From DATGHS01 sp035307785 (GTDB lineage: Bacteria; Planctomycetota; Planctomycetia; Gemmatales; Gemmataceae), in NCBI GenBank assembly GCA_035307785.1, contig DATGHS010000223.1, forward strand, positions 1 to 35,280: DNA of 35,280 nucleotides. The letters are read 5' to 3'. Positions 1 to 8,120 of the stretch are shown here, in pieces. The stretch's first letter is position 1, and each line of letters opens with the position of its first letter. Position numbers and translations under genes: made by a program. The notes beneath the pieces were generated by a model. That model ran no database searches and was not told the origin of the DNA. It saw nothing but the letters and a program-made list of their open reading frames with translations.

Positions 1-1410
1 GTCCCGATGCGCACGCTCACCGGCCACACCAATGCCGTGCTGTCGCTCGCCTTTTCGAGCGACGGGCAAACGCTGGCATCCGGAAGTGAAGACCGCACCA
101 TTCGACTGTGGGATTTGAAGGATTTGGCGAAGCGCAAGCCGCCCGTGCCATCGGAGACGCTGACCGGGCACACTGATGCCGTGGTAGCGCTGGCCTTCGC
201 GCCCGACGGCAAGACGCTGGCCAGCGGCAGCAGCTTCAACGATCAATCGTTGCGCCTGTGGGACGTGGCCCGGCGGCAGGAGCGGGCCCGGCTCAAAGGA
301 CACACCCGGGCCGTGTTTGCAGTCGCTTTTTCGCCCGATGGGCAAACGTTAGCGACCGGCAGCGTCGATCAAACGATTCGATTATGGGACCCCACGACCG
401 GCCGCGAGCGCACCGTTCTGCACGGCCATACCGCCCAGATTCTCACGCTGGCCTTTTCGCCGGACAATCGCCTGCTCGCCAGTGGCGGCTCCGATCGCGT
501 GGTGCGCCTATGGGACCTCGACGAACACCGGGAAGAAACGGAACAAGTGGGAGCGAAAGGCAAACTCGGGCCGATGCGCTTTGCCCCTGATGCCTCTTCA
601 CTCTGCTATGCCTACGATTCGCACCTGGAAGCCTTACAAATCGGCTCGAATACGAGTATCGAAATGCCGGGGCATTCCGGCGCCATTCGTCTGCTGGCCG
701 CTGGCGGCAATGATTACCTGGCATCCTACGGGGTCGATCAGACCGTGCGCATTTGGCAGCGTGGAAAACTCGTGCGCACCATGACCGGTTATCCGGCGGT
801 ACGCTCCCTGGCGATCTCGGCTAATGGTGCGCTGCTGGCCATTGCCGATGATCGCGGCATTCAGCTTTGGGACATTCGCGGCGGCGCCAGAGTAACGACG
901 CTTACGCAAGGCGTGGGCAGCGCCATGGTCCTCGCATTTTCTGCCGACGGACATTTTCTGGCGAGCGGCGGCCGAGATCGCCTCATCCGCGTGTGGGACA
1001 CGGTGAACCAGACCTTGTTCCGCACGTTGGCCGGCCATTCATTGGAAATCCGCGCGCTGGCCTTTTCGCCAAAGGGGCTTGGGCTGGCTAGTGGCAGTGC
1101 CCGCGGCCGAATCTTTCTTTGGGACTTGGCGGATAATCCTCTGGCCGACAATTCCGTTAAGCCGCTCGAATTATCGGGCCATGCGGACGCCATCTCGGCC
1201 CTGGCATTCACTCCCGACGGCAAGACATTGGCGAGCGGCGGCCGCGACCGGACGATCAAACTCTGGGACGCGCATACCGGGCAGGAGCGAGCGACGCTTA
1301 CGGGCCATACCGAACATCTGGAAGACCTTGCCTTTGGCGCTGACAGCACCCTCTTGGCGTCGGTGACTTCGGACGGTACGATCAAGCTCTGGCGGGCGGA
1401 CAGGCACTAA
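1..1410 (+). CDS. WD40 repeat protein (5' end outside window)
   Basis: The frame is open from the first base, so the ATG at position 7 is probably internal and the gene is cut by the left edge. The visible 467 residues are almost entirely WD40 repeats. I count eleven blades of the GH-x(n)-LAFSPDG-LASGS-D-TIRLWD type; blade 5 (about residues 180-215) is degenerate and has lost both GH and WD. Eleven blades do not make whole seven-bladed propellers, so I infer that at least three more lie upstream, giving two propellers. WD40 propellers are protein-interaction platforms; in planctomycetes they often follow kinase or protease domains, which cannot be judged here. No signal peptide can be assessed. 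The next gene starts about 80 bases downstream on the same strand. Confidence 0.9.
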   Translation, partial: VPMRTLTGHTNAVLSLAFSSDGQTLASGSEDRTIRLWDLKDLAKRKPPVPSETLTGHTDAVVALAFAPDGKTLASGSSFNDQSLRLWDVARRQERARLKGHTRAVFAVAFSPDGQTLATGSVDQTIRLWDPTTGRERTVLHGHTAQILTLAFSPDNRLLASGGSDRVVRLWDLDEHREETEQVGAKGKLGPMRFAPDASSLCYAYDSHLEALQIGSNTSIEMPGHSGAIRLLAAGGNDYLASYGVDQTVRIWQRGKLVRTMTGYPAVRSLAISANGALLAIADDRGIQLWDIRGGARVTTLTQGVGSAMVLAFSADGHFLASGGRDRLIRVWDTVNQTLFRTLAGHSLEIRALAFSPKGLGLASGSARGRIFLWDLADNPLADNSVKPLELSGHADAISALAFTPDGKTLASGGRDRTIKLWDAHTGQERATLTGHTEHLEDLAFGADSTLLASVTSDGTIKLWRADRH

Positions 1411-1493
1411 TAGCGGCAGAGCGTTGCATTTCTTGTCCCCGTTGCCGCGAGGTGGAAGGACAAGACCTGAGTTTCTTTCAACCGGAGGTTATC

Positions 1494-1925
1494 GTGAATC
1501 TTCGTCACGTTGGGTTCCTGATCGTGGCTTGCGCCACGTCTTTGGGCCTGGCCAATCACGTCCAGTCGGACGATATCGTGTCCATTGATCCCGGCTCCTA
1601 CGCTGCCATCGCCTACTCGCCGAAGACCACGAAGATTGGCGTGGGCTACAATTTTTCCAGTCGTGCCGCAGCCGAAAAGGAAGCGCTCAAAGAGTGCAGT
1701 GCGGACGACGCGCGAATCGTGACTTGGGTTAACGAGGGCTTCTGCGCCTTGGCCTTGGGCGACGACAAGAGTGTTTGGGGCGTTGGCTGGAGCTATGGCA
1801 ACGGCGCCAGCACCCGGGAGGCAAAAGCTTTTGCCCTGGAGGAATGCAACAAGCGCACGAAGAACGGAGAGATCTGGGCAGTGGTTTGCTCGTCCGATGC
1901 CGTGAAGCCATTCATCAAGAAGTGA
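1494..1925 (+). CDS. Small exported DUF4189-like protein
   Basis: I chose the GTG at 1494 because GGAGG at 1484-1488 sits five bases upstream; an in-frame ATG at 1452 would add fourteen residues before the signal sequence and has no ribosome binding site. The 143-residue product starts with a hydrophobic segment (HVGFLIVACATSLGLA) that looks like a Sec signal peptide. The mature part has two repeated halves, each with an alanine-rich helix (SRAAAEKEALKEC and TREAKAFALEEC) followed by beta strands. This pattern, with paired cysteines and the phrase YSPKTTKIGVGYNFSSRAAAEKEAL, is what I associate with DUF4189 domains, whose function is unknown. It is probably periplasmic, with disulfides. The family call is from memory and moderately sure; reality of the gene is well supported. 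Confidence 0.8.
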   Translation: MNLRHVGFLIVACATSLGLANHVQSDDIVSIDPGSYAAIAYSPKTTKIGVGYNFSSRAAAEKEALKECSADDARIVTWVNEGFCALALGDDKSVWGVGWSYGNGASTREAKAFALEECNKRTKNGEIWAVVCSSDAVKPFIKK

Positions 1926-2018
1926 ATAAACAGAGCCGCTTGCGGCTTCGCACTCCGTGAGAAACAACGGAGTCATGGGCATTGCTTAGCGGGCGCGATG
2001 CGACAGGCGGCCTTCCTC

Positions 2019-3029
2019 CTATTTCTTCACCCCCAGCATTCGATCCAGCGAATCCGAAGTTTGGTATATCAGCGCTTCTGGGAAGTGCGGATACGGGTGG
2101 AAATACTCGAAGGTGAGATACCCGCGATACCCCGTCTGATCGAATGCTTCGAGAACCGCCGGCCAATTCGTCGTTCCGTCCAAGAGCGGACGGAATGACT
2201 CCAGCGAATAGTCGGTGCCCTTCTTGGTGAATTCCTTCAGGTGCACATTTTTGATGCGCTTGCCCATTTGCATGATCCAGTGCTCGGGAAACTGGAACAT
2301 CATGATGTTGCCGGTGTCGAAATGCACGCGCACCCATTCGCTCTGGAAACTATCGACGAACGCGTTCATCTCCATCGGCGTCATCAGGTAGCCGTTGAAG
2401 AAGATGTTCTCGATGTTCAGGCTGACTTTTAGTTTTTCGGCTAGGGGCAGCAGTTTGCCAATGGCCTCCTTGGCCCGGCGGTCGCAAACATCGTTTGGCA
2501 CCGGCTCGTGATCGGTCCGCCAGGGAATATGCACGGCCCCGGGGACAACGAGCAGATTCTCAACGCCCAGTTCATGCGCGGCTTCAGTCATCTTGGTGGC
2601 CAGCTCCAGCGAACGCTTGCGCTTGGACGCATCGTTGCTGCTCATTGGGTAGGGCCAGAAGAGGAATGAACAAAGCCCGCTGATGGCGATGCCGATTTTT
2701 TCGGCCAGCAGACGGATCGCTTGCAATTCCTTAGGTCCGGCCTTGGGCGAGAGGTCGTTGTCCAGGTCGTAATTCAATTCGATGGCGTCGAACCCGGCAT
2801 CCTTCGCCAACCGCAGGCATTGTTCCAGGTTCATCTGCTGCGGATAGGGAAACGCCCACTGGTTGATCGACTTCTTGAAGTCGTACTTCTTAACCGGTAG
2901 CCGTTTCGGCTGCGGCTGCTCGTCGGCATGAATGTTCTGGGCAAACGGCCCGGCGAACAGGGCCGAACCAGCGGCAGCGGCGTAACCAAGCAATTCGCGG
3001 CGATGCAAGGGAGAAGTGGGGTCGAACAT
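2019..3029 (-). CDS. Tat-exported sugar phosphate isomerase/epimerase-like TIM barrel
   Basis: The ATG at 3029 has AGGAG about nine bases upstream and begins a twin-arginine signal (HRRELLGYAAAAGSALFAG); the longer open frame to 3083 adds residues with no export logic. The 336-residue product then follows the xylose-isomerase-like TIM-barrel pattern. Candidate metal ligands are the Glu in SLNIENIFF, the Asp in VHFDTGN, the His in NVHLKEF and the Glu in LTFEYF, a set typical of hydroxypyruvate isomerase, tagatose epimerase and IolE/IolI relatives. Planctomycetes carry many such secreted paralogues with unassigned sugar substrates. The enzyme class is well supported; the substrate cannot be read from the sequence. 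It points away from its downstream neighbour and probably has its own promoter. Confidence 0.9.
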   Translation of the reverse strand: MFDPTSPLHRRELLGYAAAAGSALFAGPFAQNIHADEQPQPKRLPVKKYDFKKSINQWAFPYPQQMNLEQCLRLAKDAGFDAIELNYDLDNDLSPKAGPKELQAIRLLAEKIGIAISGLCSFLFWPYPMSSNDASKRKRSLELATKMTEAAHELGVENLLVVPGAVHIPWRTDHEPVPNDVCDRRAKEAIGKLLPLAEKLKVSLNIENIFFNGYLMTPMEMNAFVDSFQSEWVRVHFDTGNIMMFQFPEHWIMQMGKRIKNVHLKEFTKKGTDYSLESFRPLLDGTTNWPAVLEAFDQTGYRGYLTFEYFHPYPHFPEALIYQTSDSLDRMLGVKK

Positions 3030-3097
3030 GGTGAGGACTCCTGCTTGAGATTGTAAGAAAAGTGCTGCGGAGCATTCTCGCATTGCCGGCTTGGGGA

Positions 3098-3127
3098 TTC
3101 AAGAGAACTGACGATACCTGATACAAT
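3098..3127 (+). promoter_or_regulatory. Candidate sigma-70 promoter for the HicB/HicA pair
   Basis: TTCAAG at 3098-3103 and TACAAT at 3122-3127 are separated by 18 bases and lie about 40 bases before the antitoxin ATG. The -10 box matches five of six consensus positions; the -35 box is weaker. It would overlap the upstream region of the divergent isomerase gene. This is a sequence match only. Confidence 0.35.
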
Positions 3128-3164
3128 TTCAAAGATCGGCTGTTGAACTGATGCGAGACTACCT

Positions 3165-3371
3165 ATGCCGCTGCAAATTGAAATTGAACAAGAAGAAGAC
3201 GGGCGCTGGCTAGCGGAAGTGCCTGAACTTCCGGGCGTATTGAGCTACGGTAAGACGCGCCAGGAAGCAATTGACCGCGCGCAAGCGCTGTCGCTTCGTG
3301 TTATCGCTGACCGGTTAGAACATGGCGAGCCGGTGCCGGAAATGAGCCAAGTGTTCGCGGTGGTGTCATGA
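3165..3371 (+). CDS. hicB: HicB-family antitoxin
   Basis: This 68-residue protein has the partial RNase-H-like fold signature of HicB antitoxins: IEIEQEEDGRWLAEVPELPGVLSYGKTRQEAIDRAQALSLRVIADRLE. The stretch EDGRWLAEVPELPG is the strand-turn-strand core, followed by the helix with the family's EA-A pattern. There is no separate DNA-binding domain, so this is the short HicB type. It overlaps the downstream toxin by four bases (ATGA), which implies translational coupling. HicB neutralises HicA by masking its catalytic face and usually represses the operon. The order here is antitoxin first. Ribosome binding site is weak (GCGAGA). Confidence 0.85.
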   Translation: MPLQIEIEQEEDGRWLAEVPELPGVLSYGKTRQEAIDRAQALSLRVIADRLEHGEPVPEMSQVFAVVS

Positions 3372-3583
3372 GCCAGTGGCCGTCGACCAAAGCGCGCCGG
3401 GTGCTGGCGGCTTTGCTCCGAATTGGCTGGCGGGTCAAGCGACAATCGGGCACATCACATAAGGTTTTGGAACGCAACGGTTGGCCAGATTATGTGTTCG
3501 CTTTTCATGATGACGAGGAGATCGGGCCGCGAATGCTTGCCCGCATTGCTAAGCGCACTGGTTTAGCGCCGGGGGATTTGTAA
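3368..3583 (+). CDS. hicA: HicA-family mRNA interferase toxin
   Basis: The 71-residue product matches the double-stranded-RNA-binding-like HicA fold: a helix with LLRIGWRVKRQSGTSHKV, strands around NGWPDYVFAFHDDEEIG, and the C-terminal helix RMLARIAKRTGL. The His in SGTSHK corresponds to the catalytic histidine usually seen in GSHH. HicA toxins cleave mRNA without the ribosome and are held in check by the adjacent HicB. Length is typical. The start overlaps the antitoxin stop by four bases. All key features are present, so the pair is probably functional, unlike the second pair about 0.5 kb away. Confidence 0.85.
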   Translation: MSQWPSTKARRVLAALLRIGWRVKRQSGTSHKVLERNGWPDYVFAFHDDEEIGPRMLARIAKRTGLAPGDL

Positions 3584-3587
3584 CCGA

Positions 3588-4025
3588 TTAAATCCCAAGA
3601 ACTGAAATGCATTCGTGCTTCTGCAGTTGCTCAGTTAACCAAGCCGCTAGCTCCCGAATCATGTTGGTCAGATCTTTAGCATTAACAGCCAAATTCGCTG
3701 CAAAATCCGCTTCAGTATTCTGGTAGAAAAACCCGATCGATTCCGGAATCTCGCTTATAGATCGCACCGATGTTAGGTTTTGCGCAAGTTCGTCCAGATC
3801 GGAAATGACTTTTCGACAAGTAGTTTTGGAAACCGTTACAAAACCATAGTGGGCGAACCCAGGTACTTGACGTTCAAATACTGGTTCTATTAAACCAAAG
3901 ACCTCCTCATCCAAAAACACCGACTCGTCCTTCCAGCAGCTACCCTGGTATTCCCCGGGCATGAATTCGAAGTAACAGGTACCCACGAGTTCATTTTTGT
4001 TTCGAATGAGCCGAATCCGTCGCAT
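3588..4025 (-). CDS. Hypothetical protein in an AT-rich patch
   Basis: I do not recognise this protein. The ATG at 4025 gives 145 residues beginning MRRIRLIRNKNELVG; the frame is open further, to an ATG at 4100, but that stretch is cysteine- and arginine-rich and coincides with the hicA remnant, so it is probably not coding in this frame. There is no clear ribosome binding site at 4025. The protein looks soluble, with mixed charge, no signal peptide and no membrane segment. Its base composition is visibly more AT-rich than neighbours, suggesting recent arrival. It lies directly on the broken end of the hicA remnant and its stop is four bases from the stop of the convergent hicA toxin at 3583. 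It could be the thing whose arrival truncated that hicA. Confidence 0.6.
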   Translation of the reverse strand: MRRIRLIRNKNELVGTCYFEFMPGEYQGSCWKDESVFLDEEVFGLIEPVFERQVPGFAHYGFVTVSKTTCRKVISDLDELAQNLTSVRSISEIPESIGFFYQNTEADFAANLAVNAKDLTNMIRELAAWLTEQLQKHECISVLGI

Positions 4026-4029
4026 GTCG

Positions 4030-4128
4030 TCACGTTTGCCACAACAGCGTTGGCACGTCCTCCCGCAGAACCTCGCGCTCCGAGATGGAACACACCTCAT
4101 AGCCGGACAAAACTCGGAGTTTACCCAA
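4030..4128 (-). pseudogene. Truncated HicA toxin remnant
   Basis: Reading from TTG at 4128, which overlaps the end of the upstream HicB, gives GKLRVLSGYEVCSISERE, the N-terminus I know from HicA toxins of the GKLRVLSGREVC type. The frame then departs from the family and stops at 4030 after 32 residues. The next frame continues as RFCGRTCQRCCGKR, which could be a distorted version of the GF-VRQRGSH region, pointing to a frameshift as well as loss of the C-terminal half. The conserved catalytic His is absent. I infer a decayed toxin whose antitoxin partner is still intact. Confidence 0.7.
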
Positions 4129-4342
4129 CGGCCACCTCGATCTGCGTTACGAAAACGTCGCCGCCAAGTCGTTGCTGAACTTCAGCAGGCGATGCCCACT
4201 CGAAAAACAACTCAACAGCTTCGCGCAGATTATCGCGCGCTAATTCGATTGAATCCCCTTGGCTGGCAATGTCCAGCTCGGGACAAAGAGCAACGAAGCC
4301 GTCGTCTTCTTTTTGAATGATTGCCGTTAGTTGATTGCTCAT
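4121..4342 (-). CDS. hicB: HicB-family antitoxin, partner toxin broken
   Basis: The 73-residue product has the HicB core IIQKEDDGFVALCPELDIASQGDSIELARDNLREAVELFFE and the C-terminal phrase VFVTQIEVAVG, the form usually found upstream of a GKLRVLSG-type HicA. It is complete. The matching toxin directly downstream on the same strand is a remnant (4030-4128), so this antitoxin is now an orphan. It belongs to a different HicB subtype from the one at 3165, so cross-neutralisation of the intact HicA should not be assumed. An AGGG is present about nine bases before the ATG. Confidence 0.85.
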   Translation of the reverse strand: MSNQLTAIIQKEDDGFVALCPELDIASQGDSIELARDNLREAVELFFEWASPAEVQQRLGGDVFVTQIEVAVG

Positions 4343-4414
4343 GATTGCACCCTATTCGCTCAATAACCATTTCGATGTAACTTAACTAGTGCGAACCCGC
4401 AAGCGGCAATTCGG

Positions 4415-5443
4415 TCACGTCTCCCCCAGCAACGTCGGCACCTTCTCGCGCAACAGGTCGATTTCCTGGTGCGTCTCACCGAGGTACGCCAGCAGCTTCA
4501 GGTCGTCACGGCGGACGGTGCCTCCGGAAAGCAACCACGAGCGCACGCGGAAGAGCTTGTACAGCTTCACGAGCTTGCGGTCGCTGATGAAGATGCGGTC
4601 TTCGCGCACCAGGGTTTTCACGATGCGCTGGAATTCGCGGAACACGTCCGGCGGGAAAAACAAATTGCGGTCGTTCTGCTCCTCGCTGTGCCGGCCATCT
4701 TCGATCTTGCGCGCGAACATGTAGGTGAGGTAGCGATTGGCTTTCAGCAAGTCTTCCAGCGTGCAATGCCCTTCCGCCCAGGGCCGCTGATTCAGGCCCC
4801 GCCATGATTCGGATTGGAGCCCATTGTCAATTAGCTCGGTAAAGAACTCGTCCTGCACGCTGCGGCTTTCGATCTTGAGCACGAAGCGGTCTTTCAGCGC
4901 CGCCAGTTCGCCTTGCTCCGGCACCTCATTCGTGGCCGCGAACAGGATGCGCAACTTTACCGGCACCGGGATGCCGTCCTGGTAGAACTTCTTTTCGTTA
5001 ATGATCGTGAGCAGGATGTTGAGGATCGCGGAGTTCGATTTGAAAATTTCATCGAGGAAGGCCAGCCGGGCCGTCGGCAGCTTGCCCTGCTCGCGCCGGA
5101 TGTAGCGGCCGTTGCGCAGTTCATTGATGTCGATGGGGCCAATTATTTCCGATGGCTCAGTGAAGCGCGTGAGCATGTACTCAAAGTAATCTTCGCTGCC
5201 CAGGCCTAGCGCGTCTTTGAACTTCAGCACCATGTCCGACTTGGCGGTGCCCGGCGGTCCGACCAACAGCAATGGCTCTTGAGCGATGGCGGCAACCACC
5301 ATCAGGTCGATGATGTCTTGCTTGTCCACGAAAAAGCGGTTGAGCGAAATGCGAAAACGGTTGATTTTCCCGCGCAATTGCTCCGCCTCTTGCTGCAACT
5401 CGGCAAACGTGGCTTCTTCGGCTTTCTCCATCAAGTCCGGCAT
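4415..5443 (-). CDS. MoxR-family AAA+ ATPase (RavA-like)
   Basis: This 342-residue AAA+ ATPase has Walker A GPPGTAKS at residues 62-69, Walker B LAFLDE at 127-132, sensor 1 in LFAATNE around residue 172, and a candidate arginine finger in ALKDRF near 187. A helical stretch at 5-30 precedes the ATPase core. The spacing and the FLDEIFKSNSAILNILLTIINE segment place it in the MoxR group near RavA. Such ATPases act as chaperone-like remodelling enzymes and normally work with a von Willebrand factor A protein such as ViaA. No such partner is visible within this window on either side, so the partner is either elsewhere or absent. The ATG at 5443 is preceded by a GGGGA motif. Confidence 0.9.
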   Translation of the reverse strand: MPDLMEKAEEATFAELQQEAEQLRGKINRFRISLNRFFVDKQDIIDLMVVAAIAQEPLLLVGPPGTAKSDMVLKFKDALGLGSEDYFEYMLTRFTEPSEIIGPIDINELRNGRYIRREQGKLPTARLAFLDEIFKSNSAILNILLTIINEKKFYQDGIPVPVKLRILFAATNEVPEQGELAALKDRFVLKIESRSVQDEFFTELIDNGLQSESWRGLNQRPWAEGHCTLEDLLKANRYLTYMFARKIEDGRHSEEQNDRNLFFPPDVFREFQRIVKTLVREDRIFISDRKLVKLYKLFRVRSWLLSGGTVRRDDLKLLAYLGETHQEIDLLREKVPTLLGET

Positions 5444-5572
5444 GAGAACACTTCCCCTCTAATCTTTTGCTTCGCCGCCAGCGGCAAATTCCATTATACG
5501 GCAACCCGTGCCGGACTGCCCAAATTGCCATTCCGCGCTCTTGAGTGCTTGCGTATACTTTTTCGACCGTAG

Positions 5573-5592
5573 GTCAGGCTTTCCAGCCTGAC
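5573..5592. repeat. Short perfect hairpin repeat
   Basis: GTCAGGCT at 5573-5580 pairs perfectly with AGCCTGAC at 5585-5592 around a TTCC loop. It lies between the divergent MoxR gene and the exported-protein gene at 5667. There is no T-tract, so it is not a typical terminator. I recall this GTCAGGCT hairpin as a frequent intergenic repeat in planctomycetes; only one copy is in this window, so that cannot be shown here. Confidence 0.6.
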
Positions 5593-5666
5593 GCGTCATT
5601 CGGATGGAGTGAATTTGGTCGTCGCCGCTCACCCTGGAAAGGTTGACCTAGAAGGCAAGGTGGACC

Positions 5667-6404
5667 ATGCGTGCTATTCCAATGGCGATCGCCGTTCTCT
5701 TGTTTGCCCCGGTTGCCCCTCTGATGGCAGCCGATCCTGTCCGCCCTGCTACCCCATCCTCCGCGGAACTGGCGGGCATTTTCCGCGCGCTACTGCTCAA
5801 TCACTTGCCCGACCCGCTTGTCGAAGGGCAAATCAATTGGGGACGCCAGATTCCAGCCCGCTTCGGCCCGCTGATGAAGAACAACGGTATTTGGCGGAGG
5901 TATCGTATCGTGGCGATGAGCCCAGCCCAGACACTGACCGTGGATATCAAGAACCTGAAACCGGTCGATGCCGAGCGTACGACGTTTGAGATGCTCGTCG
6001 GCTTCGATGCTCAGATCGAATTTCAACAGCAGCTTTGGGAACGCAACTTGCGGCTGTATAGCGGCTCCACGCTGGCCCGGGCCAGGGTGGTGGCGGTGCT
6101 GCAATGTGAAGTGACCACGCGGGTGGACTCGGGCAAGGGCCCCCTGCCCGACTTTGTCTTTCGCCTGCGCGTGGTCAAAGCGAATTTGAATTACAAGGAC
6201 CTGGATGTTGTTCACATCGCCGGCATCGGCGGCGATGGGGCCAAGATTTTGGGTGAAGCGCTGCACGGGCTCATGTTGGAACTGAAGCCATCATTGGAAA
6301 AAGACCTCTTGGAGCGCGCGAACACCGCCATCGTGAAGGCCGGCGACACGAAAGAAGTGCGTGTGAGTTTGAACAAGCTGCTCAAGCTGGGAGAAGCTAA
6401 GTAA
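5667..6404 (+). CDS. Exported protein of unknown function
   Basis: The ATG at 5667 is preceded by AAGGTGG. The first 21 residues (MAIAVLLFAPVAPLMAADP) form a convincing Sec signal peptide with an AxA cleavage site. The remaining roughly 220 residues show no motif I recognise; the middle reads as alternating strands (TLTVDIKNLKPVD, FEMLVGFDAQIEFQQQLWERN, ARARVVAVLQCEVTTRV), which suggests a lipid-binding or beta-sandwich-like domain, and the C-terminus is an amphipathic helix. A next gene on the same strand begins about 100 bases downstream, so they may be co-transcribed. I assign no function. Confidence 0.75.
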   Translation: MRAIPMAIAVLLFAPVAPLMAADPVRPATPSSAELAGIFRALLLNHLPDPLVEGQINWGRQIPARFGPLMKNNGIWRRYRIVAMSPAQTLTVDIKNLKPVDAERTTFEMLVGFDAQIEFQQQLWERNLRLYSGSTLARARVVAVLQCEVTTRVDSGKGPLPDFVFRLRVVKANLNYKDLDVVHIAGIGGDGAKILGEALHGLMLELKPSLEKDLLERANTAIVKAGDTKEVRVSLNKLLKLGEAK

Positions 6405-6510
6405 AGGAGTGCAAAATGCTTCGGCTTGTTTTTTTCGCCACGTCTGCCTACCCTGTGAGCCGCATGATTGCGGCGGCTTTTCGCCTTTGCACTCGAGCAG
6501 GGATGCTCCC

Positions 6511-8040
6511 ATGTCTCGCCATTTTCTTATCAGTAATTTGGTTCTGGCCTTCATGGTGGCTGGAAATTCTCTTCGGGCCGAGCAACCGGACGCGAACGTT
6601 TCACCGGTTTCTAAAGAGCTGGCAGTTCAACTGGCTCTTCGGCAAGCACAGGATCATTTGAAGCGCGGCGAGCCACGCCAAGCCATTGAGATTCTGGAAG
6701 GGCGGCTGGCGTGGATCAATGGCAACCGCGATTACCTGGCCGCGCTGCGCGAAGCCTACGCATCGTATTTGAAAGAACTCCAACTCCGCAAGCAGGATGC
6801 CGAGATACCGGCTGTGCTGGCAAAGCTGCGGTTGTACGACCCGAATGCCCAGCTGCCCGGCTTTCCGGCCGAGTCGAAGTTGGCGGCTGCGATCGCGGTT
6901 CCGCCACAGCCGATGGTTAAAGCCCAGGTCGATGAATTCGATCCCTTCCAACAGACGCCGGTGGCGCAGGGCCCCACTGCCGCCGATCTCTTGCGGCGTG
7001 CCGAATTGGCGTTTAGCCAGGATCGCTTTTCGGAAGCGGAAGAACTATTCGCGAAGGCTCGAACCCAGGATCCAACTGGTTCCATTCAAAGCAACGCCCA
7101 CTGGGCATATTGCCGGCTATTCCGCGTGGCCGACCAGTTAAACCGGAATGCGAACATTAATGACAACCAACTTGCGGCTTTTGAAAAAGAAACGGCCGAA
7201 GCGCTGGCCATGGCGCGCGACAATGCTCAGCTTTCGCAATTCGGCCAGAAGGTGCTCGAACAGGTGCACTTCCGACGCACCGGCAAAAGCGCGGTGACTC
7301 CGGTAAGCGCTCAAGTCCCTGCGTCGAGCGGTGATTGGAGCAGTAATGAATCGGCCAATTTTCGCCTGTTCCACCGGCAGCCGTCAGACTTCGCCAATCG
7401 GTTGTTGCAACTTGCGGAGGAGAATCGGAGCCGGCTCTACACGAAGTGGTATGGCTCAAACCCGTCCGCCTGGTCGCCGCGCTGCGACATTTACCTGCAC
7501 GGCAATGGCGCCGAGTATGCCAAGGCAACCGGGAAGCTGCCACAGGCGCCGGGCCACTCCACGTTGGAAGTACAGGGCGGGAAGGTGGTTCACCGGCGGA
7601 TCGATCTCGTTGCCAATCATCCGAACCTGCTGGGCGGGAACTTGCCGCATGAAATCATGCACGTCATCCTAGCCGACATCTTTCCGCAGCCACTGCTGCC
7701 GCGCTGGGCCGATGAGGCTCTGGCCGTCCTGGCCGAGCCGCGCGAGAACGTGCTGCGCTATCTGCGGTTGGTGCCGAAACTCCGCCAGGAGGGCAAGTTT
7801 TACCCTATGGGCCAGTTGATCTCGATGGCTGAGTTCCCCGAGCCGTCCTACATTACGGCCTTCTACGTGGAAAGCGTCTCACTGGTGGATATGCTGGTTA
7901 CCGAGAAGGGCGAGAAAGAATTCCTCATCTTCCTCCGCGACGCTCAGCGCTATGGTTATGAGAAAGCACTCGAGCGGAACTACAGCCTGCGCAACTACAA
8001 CGATCTTCAACGGCACTGGGCTGCCAAGCAGGGCGGCTGA
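6511..8040 (+). CDS. Exported gluzincin peptidase-like protein (DUF1570-type)
   Basis: I chose ATG 6511, which starts a signal peptide (FLISNLVLAFMVAGNSLRAE), over the in-frame ATG at 6409, which would add 34 residues of non-signal character. The 509-residue product has an N-terminal helical, TPR-like region (about 30-260), with clear repeats such as LLRRAELAFSQDRFSEAEELFAKA, then a C-terminal zinc-peptidase-like domain. That domain has HEIMH at residues 380-384 and a candidate third ligand Glu at 402 in WADEALA, the HExxH plus E layout of gluzincins. Planctomycetes have many such DUF1570-type proteins. Zinc binding and proteolysis are inferred from the motif; the substrate is unknown, probably periplasmic or at the cell surface. 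Confidence 0.85.
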   Translation: MSRHFLISNLVLAFMVAGNSLRAEQPDANVSPVSKELAVQLALRQAQDHLKRGEPRQAIEILEGRLAWINGNRDYLAALREAYASYLKELQLRKQDAEIPAVLAKLRLYDPNAQLPGFPAESKLAAAIAVPPQPMVKAQVDEFDPFQQTPVAQGPTAADLLRRAELAFSQDRFSEAEELFAKARTQDPTGSIQSNAHWAYCRLFRVADQLNRNANINDNQLAAFEKETAEALAMARDNAQLSQFGQKVLEQVHFRRTGKSAVTPVSAQVPASSGDWSSNESANFRLFHRQPSDFANRLLQLAEENRSRLYTKWYGSNPSAWSPRCDIYLHGNGAEYAKATGKLPQAPGHSTLEVQGGKVVHRRIDLVANHPNLLGGNLPHEIMHVILADIFPQPLLPRWADEALAVLAEPRENVLRYLRLVPKLRQEGKFYPMGQLISMAEFPEPSYITAFYVESVSLVDMLVTEKGEKEFLIFLRDAQRYGYEKALERNYSLRNYNDLQRHWAAKQGG

Positions 8041-8045
8041 AAACG

Positions 8046-8120
8046 ATCGGAGCCGGGAGCGCCAGCGACCGGATGAGGGAACACGTCGCTCATCCGATCG
8101 CTGGCGCTCCCGGCTCCGAT
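8046..8120. repeat. Long inverted repeat, copy 1 of a two-copy family
   Basis: The arm at 8046-8077 and the arm at 8089-8120 are reverse complements over 32 bases with one mismatch, around an 11-base loop. The arm core is GGAGCCGGGAGCGCCAGCGA. It starts six bases after the stop of the peptidase-like gene and could protect or end its transcript. A degenerate copy with both arms lies at 20228-20300. It is not followed by a T-tract. Confidence 0.9.
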
